Shown: positions 32,888-38,614 of the stretch, piece by piece
Position numbering within the stretch: the stretch's first letter is position 1
How the letters are laid out: every line of letters begins with the position of its first letter
Assembly: GCA_937901905.1 (NCBI GenBank)
Contig: CALDIF010000065.1
Coordinates: 1 to 38,614, forward strand
Length of the DNA: 38,614 bases
Source: an uncultured Porphyromonadaceae bacterium
Lineage (GTDB): Bacteria; Bacteroidota; Bacteroidia; Bacteroidales; Muribaculaceae
Reading direction: 5' to 3'
Made by a program: the position numbers and the translations under genes
Notes under the pieces: model-generated
Told to the model about the DNA's origin: nothing
The model's input: the letters and a program-made list of their open reading frames with translations, nothing else
The model's database searches: none

Positions 32888-33940
32888 TCAACTGCGCGTT
32901 TGCAATGCCTCCATTATTTGGGATTGCAACAGTTCGGCCAACTCGGGATTGTCCTCTATCATCTGCTTGGCAGCATCGCGACCTTGCCCCAACTTGTTAC
33001 CGTCGTAACTGAACCACGAGCCACTCTTCTTGATAACACCGCACTCAACGCCGAGGTCGATTATCTCACCTATTTTGCTGATGCCGTGACCGAATAAAAT
33101 CTCGAATTCACACTTGCGGAACGGAGGAGCCACCTTGTTCTTCACGACCTTGACTCGTGTCAGGTTACCGTACACGTTGTCACCGTCCTTCAACTGCCCT
33201 ATGCGACGTATATCAAGGCGGACACTCGAGTAGAACTTCAACGCGTTTCCACCGGTCGTTGTCTCGGGGTTGCCGAACAACACACCCAACTTGTCGCGCA
33301 ATTGGTTGATAAAGATACAGCAGGTGTTGGTCTTGCTGATTGTGGCGGTCAACTTGCGCAAAGCCTGCGACATCAAGCGCGCCTGAAGTCCCATTTTGCT
33401 CTCGCCCATCTCACCCTCAATCTCGGCTTTAGGAGTAAGGGCGGCAACGCTGTCAATCACGATGATGTCTATCGCGCTCGAACGAATGAGTTGATCGGCA
33501 ATCTCAAGTGCTTGCTCGCCGTTGTCGGGTTGCGAAATCCATAGGTTGTTGACATCGACACCGAGGCTCTCGGCGTAGAAACGGTCAAAGGCATGCTCGG
33601 CATCGATGATGGCGGCAATGCCACCTTGCTTTTGTGCCTCGGCAATGGCGTGAATAGCCAGTGTCGTCTTTCCGCTCGACTCGGGACCGTAGATCTCGAT
33701 AATGCGACCGCGAGGATAGCCCCCCACACCGAGGGCGAAGTCCAGCCCTATTGAACCGGTGGGAATTACCTCGATGTTCTCAATCTTGTCATCACCCATC
33801 TTCATGATTGAACCGCGACCGTAGGTCTTGTCAATTTTCTCCATCGCCATCTGCAAGGCCTTCAACTTCTCGGGCGAGACAGCGGGACGTTCGGGGGCGG
33901 CAGGTTGCTGCACACCGGTTTCGTTGATGTTTTCTTCCAT
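32888..33940 (-). CDS. recA: Recombinase RecA
   Basis: Strand-exchange ATPase of homologous recombination, 350 residues. Walker A GPESSGKTTLA, Walker B IIVIDSVAAL, the loop-2 region with GNPETTTGGNALKFYSSVRLDIRR, and MAMEKIDKTYGRGSIMKMG near the N-terminus. A short acidic/Pro-rich leader (ENINETGVQQPAAPERP) precedes the core, as in other Bacteroidales. The promoter carries a dyad that might be an operator. Convergent with the dockerin gene. Confidence 0.98.
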   Translation of the reverse strand: MEENINETGVQQPAAPERPAVSPEKLKALQMAMEKIDKTYGRGSIMKMGDDKIENIEVIPTGSIGLDFALGVGGYPRGRIIEIYGPESSGKTTLAIHAIAEAQKQGGIAAIIDAEHAFDRFYAESLGVDVNNLWISQPDNGEQALEIADQLIRSSAIDIIVIDSVAALTPKAEIEGEMGESKMGLQARLMSQALRKLTATISKTNTCCIFINQLRDKLGVLFGNPETTTGGNALKFYSSVRLDIRRIGQLKDGDNVYGNLTRVKVVKNKVAPPFRKCEFEILFGHGISKIGEIIDLGVECGVIKKSGSWFSYDGNKLGQGRDAAKQMIEDNPELAELLQSQIMEALQTRS

Positions 33941-33974
33941 TGTTCTATTGTTTGATTGTTATTGTTTCACGATG

Positions 33975-34003
33975 CAAAGGTAACAGCCCACAGTGCAGAC
34001 AAA
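33975..34003 (-). promoter_or_regulatory. recA promoter
   Basis: -7 TACCTTTG (33975-33982) on the minus strand, 34 nt before the ATG. The nearest TTTG (34000-34003) is 17 bp away, shorter than the 19-20 bp seen elsewhere in this window, so the -33 assignment is tentative. Confidence 0.6.
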
Positions 34004-34012
34004 CTGCACTGT
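33990..34012. promoter_or_regulatory. Dyad overlapping the recA -33 region
   Basis: A perfect 9-bp inverted repeat ACAGTGCAG / CTGCACTGT separated by 5 nt. It covers the candidate -33 box of recA and starts 15 bp after the nadB stop. It could be an operator for recA or a terminator for nadB; no T tract follows it in the nadB direction. Confidence 0.5.
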
Positions 34013-34027
34013 TGCGTTAAAAAGTGT

Positions 34028-35608
34028 TTATTTTACATGAGACTCGGTGTGCGGATAATCAACAGTGTAATGAAGTCCGCGACTCTCCTTGCGCTCCTTT
34101 GCCTGACGCATAATCAGATAACCCACGTTGATAATGTTGCGCAACTCACATATTCGACGACTCACCTTGCTTGTCTTGAACAGTTTCTCCGTTTCTTCGT
34201 ATAATATGTCAAGACGGTTCCACGCGCGATCCAAGCGAAGGTTGCTGCGCACGATACCCACATAAGCACTCATTATCTCGCCCACTTCTTTCTCGCTTTG
34301 GCTGATGAGCACCAACTCCTCGGGGTGCTGGGTGCCCTCATCGTTCCACACGGGCACATCATCGCGATAGTCGTAGTGGTTGTGATGTTCTATGGCATGG
34401 CGAGCGGCAGCATCGGCATACACCACAGCCTCAATCAACGAGTTGCTTGCCAAGCGGTTTCCTCCATGCAAACCGGTGCACGAGCATTCGCCCACCGCGT
34501 ACAGCCGTCGTATCGACGAGCACGCGTTCAAGTCGACCTTGATGCCGCCGCACAGGTAGTGCGCTGCCGGCACTACCGGGATGTAGTCGCGAGTTATGTC
34601 AATGCCCAGTTCGAGACAGTGCTGATAGATATTGGGAAAGTGGTGGCGAGTCTGCTCGGCATCTTTGTGAGTGACATCGAGATAGACGTGGTCTTCGCCA
34701 CGCTGTTTCATCTCGCTATCGATGGCGCGTGCCACGATGTCGCGCGGAGCGAGCGACAAGCGTTCGTCATACTTGTGCATAAACTCCTCTCCGGCGAGAT
34801 TGCGCAACACGGCACCATAGCCACGCATCGCCTCGGTAATCAAGAATGCGGGACGGTCGCCGGGGTGATACAATGCCGTGGGGTGAAACTGCACGAATTC
34901 CATGTCCTTCACCGTACCTTTGGCACGATAGACCATGGCAATACCGTCACCGGTAGCAATCAGCGGATTGGTCGTCGTGTGATAGACACTGCCTATACCA
35001 CCGGTAGCCATTAGTGTCACGCGAGAGAGGAACGTGTCCACACTGCCGGTTTGCTGATCCAACACGTAGGCACCGTAACACTCTATATCCTCGGTTCGAC
35101 GTGTTACAATCTTGCCCAGGTGGTGCTGAGTGATGATTTCGACAGCGAAATGCTCCTCAAACACGTCGATATTGGCATGTTTTTTCACGGCACGCACGAG
35201 CGATGTCTGTATCTCGTGACCCGTGTTGTCGGCATGATGTAAAATGCGGAATTGACTGTGACCGCCCTCGCGATGAAGATCGAACTCGCCGTTTTCGTTG
35301 CGATCGAAGTTCACTCCCCACTCGAGAAGTTGGCGTATTTGCTCCGGAGCCTCGGTAACCACTTTGTGCACGGCAGCCGTGTCGCTCAACCAGTCGCCGG
35401 CAACCATCGTGTCGTGTATGTGCTGCTCGAAGTCATCAACGGCAAGGTTTGTCACGCTTGCCACTCCGCCCTGAGCGAGGTCGGTATTGGCCTCGGAGAG
35501 CGTACTCTTACAGATTAATGCCACAGAACCGGTACCCGCCACTTTTAACGCAAAACTCAAGCCGGCAACACCGCCGCCGATTATCAAATAGTCATATTTT
35601 CTTGTCAT
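34028..35608 (-). CDS. nadB: L-aspartate oxidase
   Basis: FAD enzyme oxidising L-aspartate to iminoaspartate, the first step of de novo NAD synthesis. 526 residues, normal length. The FAD-binding fold starts YDYLIIGGGVAGLSFAL. NTDLAQGGVAS, MATGGIGSVY, EFVQFHPTALYH, CGGIKVDLNACSSIRRLYAVGECSCTGLHGGNRLASNSL are hallmarks that separate NadB from fumarate reductase. nadA and nadC are not nearby. The ATG at 35608 was chosen because a TTG at 35668 lies in a TAACTTTG box. Confidence 0.96.
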   Translation of the reverse strand: MTRKYDYLIIGGGVAGLSFALKVAGTGSVALICKSTLSEANTDLAQGGVASVTNLAVDDFEQHIHDTMVAGDWLSDTAAVHKVVTEAPEQIRQLLEWGVNFDRNENGEFDLHREGGHSQFRILHHADNTGHEIQTSLVRAVKKHANIDVFEEHFAVEIITQHHLGKIVTRRTEDIECYGAYVLDQQTGSVDTFLSRVTLMATGGIGSVYHTTTNPLIATGDGIAMVYRAKGTVKDMEFVQFHPTALYHPGDRPAFLITEAMRGYGAVLRNLAGEEFMHKYDERLSLAPRDIVARAIDSEMKQRGEDHVYLDVTHKDAEQTRHHFPNIYQHCLELGIDITRDYIPVVPAAHYLCGGIKVDLNACSSIRRLYAVGECSCTGLHGGNRLASNSLIEAVVYADAAARHAIEHHNHYDYRDDVPVWNDEGTQHPEELVLISQSEKEVGEIMSAYVGIVRSNLRLDRAWNRLDILYEETEKLFKTSKVSRRICELRNIINVGYLIMRQAKERKESRGLHYTVDYPHTESHVK

Positions 35609-35665
35609 CGCATTTAAATTTATGTCTCTATCCTGACCCGTCAGCCCCACCGACGGAAGATAATA

Positions 35666-35673
35666 CAAAGTTA
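35666..35673 (-). promoter_or_regulatory. Probable nadB -7 box
   Basis: TAACTTTG on the minus strand, 57 nt before the nadB ATG. No TTTG is seen at the right spacing upstream. Confidence 0.5.
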
Positions 35674-35697
35674 CGAAAAACTTTTCACTCTACTGCC

Positions 35698-36372
35698 TTA
35701 CGCCTCACGATTTTCAGTTACCGCGTCGAAGTGGTAACGCACGATGCCGAGGTCGACTTTGCTGTACGGCCCCCACGAGCACGTGGACTCCACGCTCACC
35801 CCGTCAGGCTGAAGAACAAACATGAATTTCTGTTGATTGATTGCTGTCGGTGCCAACAGCGCCGCTTCCACACCGCGAGTGAACCACTCGGGCACCGCCC
35901 CCACGCACAACGAACGGGAGACTTGATCGATGCTCTTAATGCGATGCGGCTTGCCCGCGTCGGTGCCGTAACCCAACGAAATGACACACACCAACTTCTC
36001 GGCTTCACCGACAGCGACACGACGATTTTTCCTATAGGTCAATGCCACCCAACAGGTGTTAAGCCCCATGCGCTGCGCCTCGAGTACAAGACGCTCGCCG
36101 TAGTAGCCGCACGTCTCCTCAAGGTGAGGCATCTGCTTGTTGCCTACGAGTGCGATATAATTGAGCACACCACGGAACTTGCCGTAATGTGCCAAAAAAC
36201 TCTTCCCGAATGCATCGGGCTCATTTATCAATAATTGAATGTTCAAGCCACTCGCCTTGTTGCACTCGTCAATCAACTGTTGCAACGCCTCCACTTTGTC
36301 CGGCTCAATCGGACGTTCTTCATAACTGCGCACACTGTGACGAGCCTTGATAGCCTCTTCTATTGTCATCAT
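35698..36372 (-). CDS. Nitroreductase family protein (TM1586-like)
   Basis: Flavin-dependent oxidoreductase, 224 residues. N-terminal IEEAIKARHSVRSYEERPI is the usual FMN-binding nitroreductase start, and GVEAALLAPTAINQQKFMF repeats that pattern in the second half, as in the internally duplicated TM1586-type nitroreductases. The substrate is unknown. Starts ATG-ATG (36372 or 36369). It lies 12 nt after the DUF5103 stop and may share its transcript. Confidence 0.88.
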   Translation of the reverse strand: MMTIEEAIKARHSVRSYEERPIEPDKVEALQQLIDECNKASGLNIQLLINEPDAFGKSFLAHYGKFRGVLNYIALVGNKQMPHLEETCGYYGERLVLEAQRMGLNTCWVALTYRKNRRVAVGEAEKLVCVISLGYGTDAGKPHRIKSIDQVSRSLCVGAVPEWFTRGVEAALLAPTAINQQKFMFVLQPDGVSVESTCSWGPYSKVDLGIVRYHFDAVTENREA

Positions 36373-36384
36373 TATCTCGAACCT

Positions 36385-37665
36385 TTAAATTCCGCTATGT
36401 ATAATCCCGAAGCCCACGAAACGGTCGTAACGCTCGCCCGACGGACGATAATAAACCTTCACCAAGTATTCGTTTGTCGTTTGGTATTTATTGCCGTCTA
36501 TCAAGTCATATCGAGGCACTGTCGTGCCATCGGGAACGAAAGCATATTGATAGTTGTACGCTCCTTGCTTGAGCAACAACTGCACCTCATAACAACCGGT
36601 CGACGCGTCATAGTGCATCACGCGTGACGATGCCGGCAAGCCACGAGTCAACTCGCCGTCGAGTATCACATTGCCTCCCGTGACAGGACCGCCGGTGTCA
36701 AGCGTGAAGTGAGTCCACACGTAGTCGCTCGCGCAGTCGGCCTCGTCCCACGAGTACTCGGCATTGCGAATGGTGAAGTGTCCCATTTGGGTCTTGTCGT
36801 AAAGATATTGTGTATAACGCCGTGGCTCATCACGATTGAGTGTAACGTGGTAAAACGGCTCAAAATATTGCCAACGCTCCACTCCCATGTTCATACCGTG
36901 ACTGTTGACGATTTCAAATCGACGGTACTCGTTGGTGGCGGAGAAAATCAACTCGCTACGGTGTTCATAGGTCACCTTGCCGGGTGCCACCATCGTGGGC
37001 GACTTGACCACAACGGCACTTGCATCACGATTGTTCTGAGTAATCACGCTCGTCAAGTCGTTATATGCGTCACTCACAACACCGGGACGATAGGTGATGT
37101 CATAACTTAACTGCTGGTGCTCGTCGTTATAGTCAACATCGGTGCTCGTCGTCACCTCACACACAACATTCACTATGTTTTCGCACACCGAAAATCGGCG
37201 TTGCAACAACACATGACCGGGGTCGTCCTGCTCGTAAACCACTACCACATAATTGCCGCTGCGAGTGATTTTGAAATCATCATTGGGCAGCATGAAGCGG
37301 TAAGTGTAAAACGACGTGAACGTTGCCTCGTTTTGCTCCCACTCATCAATGTCGCCATAGTTGAAGCCGTCAACCCACTCGCTCTCGACAAGCGTGGCGG
37401 TCGGGCGCCACAAGGCATCACAATGATACACGCTGTAACGCAGATATTCGACATCGTAATCAAGCACATCAAACTTCACTTCCAGCCGTTGGTCGCTGTC
37501 AAGCACCATAACCGGGGGAAAATAGGGGTCATCGGGCGGAGCCACAGTGACAGTGTGCACACGATTATCCACTATCAAATCGCGTGTGTCACCGTCAGCC
37601 CAACCCACAGCCGACGCGGTGAGCGACACGAGACACAACAACAATATTATACATATTGACATCAT
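36385..37665 (-). CDS. DUF5103 / type IX secretion plug protein homologue
   Basis: Exported protein of 426 residues that I recognise as DUF5103 (the T9SS plug family, named after the protein that seals the SprA translocon). Signal peptide MMSICIILLLCLVSLTASA. Then VHTVTVAPPDDPYFPPVMVLDSDQRLEVKFDVLD, the LRYSVYHCDALWRPT segment, and later GYNYQYAFVPDG-like beta repeats (YNYQYAFVPDGTTVPRYDLIDGNKYQTTNEYLVKVYYR pattern near the end). Two Ig-like or beta-sandwich domains are likely. The start is ATG 37665 or 37662; a TTG at 37680 would put the promoter box inside the gene. No other T9SS gene is in the window, and homologues also occur in species without a full T9SS, so secretion function is not assured. 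Confidence 0.83.
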   Translation of the reverse strand: MMSICIILLLCLVSLTASAVGWADGDTRDLIVDNRVHTVTVAPPDDPYFPPVMVLDSDQRLEVKFDVLDYDVEYLRYSVYHCDALWRPTATLVESEWVDGFNYGDIDEWEQNEATFTSFYTYRFMLPNDDFKITRSGNYVVVVYEQDDPGHVLLQRRFSVCENIVNVVCEVTTSTDVDYNDEHQQLSYDITYRPGVVSDAYNDLTSVITQNNRDASAVVVKSPTMVAPGKVTYEHRSELIFSATNEYRRFEIVNSHGMNMGVERWQYFEPFYHVTLNRDEPRRYTQYLYDKTQMGHFTIRNAEYSWDEADCASDYVWTHFTLDTGGPVTGGNVILDGELTRGLPASSRVMHYDASTGCYEVQLLLKQGAYNYQYAFVPDGTTVPRYDLIDGNKYQTTNEYLVKVYYRPSGERYDRFVGFGIIHSGI

Positions 37666-37669
37666 GCCA

Positions 37670-37677
37670 CAAAGGTA
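37670..37677 (-). promoter_or_regulatory. -7 box almost touching the DUF5103 start
   Basis: TACCTTTG on the minus strand ends 4 nt before the ATG at 37665. If functional, the transcript would begin at or within a few bases of the start codon. No -33 box at 19-20 bp is visible. Bases 37681-37778 upstream are AT-rich then mixed and hold nothing else I recognise. Confidence 0.45.
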
Positions 37678-37787
37678 CAAATAAAATTCAAAATTTCAGC
37701 ACACTATTCCACGCCGCGCCACATTCTCATGTAAAACCCCGCGCCTATCTCACGTGAATCTGCGTAAATCATCGTAAGCGCCCATGA

Positions 37788-37811
37788 GGGCGAAATATAG
37801 ATAATCGTGGG
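37788..37811 (+). repeat. Direct repeat A, copy 1
   Basis: A 24-nt element with core GCGAAATATAGATAA, matching 38099-38122 at 22 of 24 positions. Each copy begins in the right arm of a CGCCC/GGGCG hairpin. Confidence 0.9.
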
Positions 37812-37995
37812 CGAAGCCCTCATCTCGACCGGAGGTCGAGACGTTTGTGTAACCCCGTTTGGAGCGCGACAGCGCGACAAGCGGGGCTGTCGTGTCACAC
37901 GGCATCGTCGCCCGACGGGCGACTCATCTGCCGGCACACGGCATGGGCAGATGGGTCGGCTTTCAGCCGACTTCACTATCATTCACCCTGCCCAC

Positions 37996-38014
37996 GGTGT
38001 CGCTGCGCTCCACC
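37996..38014 (+). repeat. Direct repeat B, copy 1
   Basis: GGTGTCGCTGCGCTCCACC, identical to 38121-38139. Its ends pair (GGTG/CACC); flanking bases extend the stem to eight pairs with one G-T type mismatch. Confidence 0.9.
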
Positions 38015-38098
38015 GCGGGTTACACAGATTACTCGCCCTTTGGGCGAGACTATGTTGCCGTTAGGTGACTTGTTTCTCTTAGTACGGTGTCGCCCGGA

Positions 38099-38122
38099 GG
38101 GCGAAATATAGATAACCGTAGG
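38099..38122 (+). repeat. Direct repeat A, copy 2
   Basis: Second copy of the element at 37788-37811, differing at two bases. It leads directly into repeat B copy 2. Confidence 0.9.
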
Positions 38123-38139
38123 TGTCGCTGCGCTCCACC
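38121..38139 (+). repeat. Direct repeat B, copy 2
   Basis: Exact 19-nt copy of 37996-38014. Here the flanks make a perfect 9-bp stem CCGTAGGTG/CACCTACGG. The flanks differ between copies but remain paired in both. Confidence 0.9.
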
Positions 38140-38187
38140 TACGGATCGCAGACGACACCGCGCGCTGCCTCTGAAAGAGGCTATATC

Positions 38188-38614
38188 TCATCGCCCTTTG
38201 GGCGAGGCGTCTGTGTATAGGGCAAGGCGCAGCCCAAGGTGGTAGACGCGGTACGTCGGCGTGCTGCCGCTCCGGTCCGAAACGCGGCAGCGCCTCGCGC
38301 CGCTGCGCCAACCGCCACCGCGGAACACGCGGTAAGAGCCCGAAGACGGTCCGGTGGGGTTCGTCGACGGTCTGGTGGGGTTCGTCTGCGAATCGCTGCT
38401 ATAACTGCCATATCGGTCCTGACACCATTCTCTCACATTACCGCTCATGTCATACAATCCTAACTCATTCGCTTTCTTCTTGCCGACAGCATGGGTGCCT
38501 TTACCACGGTAACCGTCATACCATGCCACCTCATCGATATTGTTACTTCCGGAATACTTATAACCGGCACTCTCGCTGCCTCCGCGAGCCGCATACTCCC
38601 ACTCAGCCTCGGTG
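38188..38614 (-). CDS. Formylglycine-generating-enzyme (SUMF1) domain protein, 5' part outside window
   Basis: C-terminal 141 residues of a larger protein whose start lies beyond the right edge. FGE-sulfatase signatures: TEAEWEYAARGG at the edge, VAWYDGYRGKGTHAVGKKKANELGLYDMSGNVREWCQDRYG, then YRVFRGGGW and LGLRLAL at the end. This fold (C-type-lectin type) serves both true formylglycine enzymes and the variable proteins of diversity-generating retroelements. The last 40 residues have the variable-region pattern (see the entry at 38221). After GLRLAL nine extra residues (YTDASPKGR) run into the hairpin 38191-38205, so the stop codon lies just beyond the hairpin. The protein is probably a binding protein rather than an enzyme, by inference. 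Confidence 0.88.
   Translation of the reverse strand, partial: TEAEWEYAARGGSESAGYKYSGSNNIDEVAWYDGYRGKGTHAVGKKKANELGLYDMSGNVREWCQDRYGSYSSDSQTNPTRPSTNPTGPSSGSYRVFRGGGWRSGARRCRVSDRSGSTPTYRVYHLGLRLALYTDASPKGR
38191..38205 (-). other. Hairpin just past the variable region
   Basis: TCGCCC/GGGCGA with a 3-nt loop, 15 bp after the last conserved codons of the FGE domain. DGR targets carry a GC-rich initiation-of-mutagenic-homing site followed by a hairpin in this position; here GGGCTGCGCCTTGCC (38221-38235) would be the GC-rich part. Confidence 0.5.
38221..38307 (-). other. Candidate DGR variable region
   Basis: Read on the minus strand, the segment after RGGGW carries eleven codons at the positions where DGR-type FGE proteins vary: CGC AGC GGC, CGC, GAC, AGC GGC AGC, TAC, GTC TAC CAC less one fixed site. 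All are NNC, the form expected from AAC template codons after adenine mutagenesis. Interleaved fixed codons (GCG AGG, TGC CGC GTT TCG, CGG, ACG CCG ACG, CTT GGG CTG) end in any base. The implied template protein pattern is W-NNN-AR-N-CRVS-N-R-NNN-TPT-N-R-NNN-LGLRLAL. The pattern match is from memory of such families; no template repeat or reverse transcriptase is in the window. Confidence 0.7.
38345..38386 (-). repeat. 21-nt tandem duplication in the FGE gene
   Basis: Two adjacent 21-nt units (38345-38365 and 38366-38386) differ at one base and encode TNPTGPS and TNPTRPS. They lie in the surface loop just before the YRVFRGG strand and the candidate variable region. Confidence 0.93.

Larger units (their letters stand above)
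37779..38205. repeat. Dense cluster of short hairpins
   Basis: About 430 bp without a credible gene contains at least ten short inverted repeats. Five share a CGCCC/GGGCG core stem with different loops: 37779-37792 (ATGA), 37907-37923 (GAC, 7-bp stem), 38032-38048 (TTT, 7 bp), 38090-38104 (GGA), 38191-38205 (TTT). Others are 37809-37819, 37823-37841 (8 bp, GGA loop), 37926-37952, 37955-37971 (GTCGGCT/AGCCGAC, TTC loop), 37992-38019, 38116-38144 (9-bp stem) and 38167-38181. Short open frames here are by-products of the repeats. The cluster follows a DGR-like variable region. It could be REP-like elements, nested terminators or target-site structures. Confidence 0.85.

Noticed and set aside
35609..35668. 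TTG start adding 20 residues to NadB
   Set aside because: It overlaps a TAACTTTG box, and NadB proteins begin close to the FAD-binding YDYLIIGGG segment.
37779..38205. CRISPR array
   Set aside because: Repeats are short hairpins of different sequence and uneven spacing; there are no uniform repeat-spacer units and no cas genes.
37704..38311. Several overlapping open frames of 69-110 codons in the hairpin array
   Set aside because: They occur on both strands, consist of translated hairpin arms (SPKGR, SPSGR type), have no start context and match no family.
38188..38614. Genuine sulfatase-activating enzyme
   Set aside because: No sulfatase gene is in the window and the C-terminus has variable-region codon structure; the catalytic cysteines of FGE could not be recognised in the visible part, so a binding role is preferred but not proven.

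Overview
The window reads as a contiguous stretch of a Bacteroidales chromosome, most like the Muribaculaceae/Prevotellaceae side of the order; the family is a guess. Supporting signs are a typical Bacteroidales RecA, DUF4491 and DUF4250 proteins, the type IX secretion plug protein (DUF5103), a dockerin-tailed secreted protein, and many copies of the Bacteroidetes sigma-ABfr promoter (TTTG, 19-20 bp, TAnnTTTG). It is mostly housekeeping DNA with accessory features at both ends. No tRNA, rRNA, CRISPR array or insertion sequence was recognised.

Layout. 84-2202 (minus): two tandem secreted GH25 lysozymes, one carrying eleven copies of an 18-nt KKKADE repeat. 2342-5464 (minus): AI-2E transporter, RluA-type pseudouridine synthase with a long N-terminal extension, and a 59-residue DUF4250 gene. 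5552-5603: interlocked divergent promoters. lysS (plus) and leuS (minus) converge on a 25-bp perfect hairpin. deoC follows on plus. 11446-14662: SGNH hydrolase, MBOAT acyltransferase and DUF4491, probably one unit for O-acylating an envelope glycan. 14768-20405: HD hydrolase, SDR, ribF, upp, miaB, ribE and a YfcE-type phosphodiesterase, ending in an intrinsic terminator. 20600-27006: TolC, MacA, MacB ATPase, MacB permease, LytS-type kinase and LytTR regulator, an efflux unit with its own two-component system. 26996-29959 (minus): a PEP/pyruvate-binding protein fused to two receiver domains. 30150-32780: dockerin protein. 32888-37665 (minus): DUF5103 plug protein, nitroreductase, nadB, recA.

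The most interesting part is the right edge. The minus-strand gene entering at 38614 encodes the C-terminal half of a formylglycine-generating-enzyme (C-type-lectin-fold) domain. Its last 40 residues look like the variable region of a diversity-generating retroelement: every codon at the expected variable positions is NNC, as if derived from AAC by adenine mutagenesis, while codons between them are not constrained this way. A GC-rich stretch and a hairpin follow the variable codons. Beyond that lies about 430 bp packed with short hairpins, five of which share a CGCCC/GGGCG stem but have different loops. No reverse transcriptase or template repeat is visible here; they would have to lie outside the window.

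Several apparent gene starts that extend upstream at TTG codons fall inside TAnnTTTG promoter boxes (lysS, dockerin gene, nadB), so the downstream ATG was chosen.
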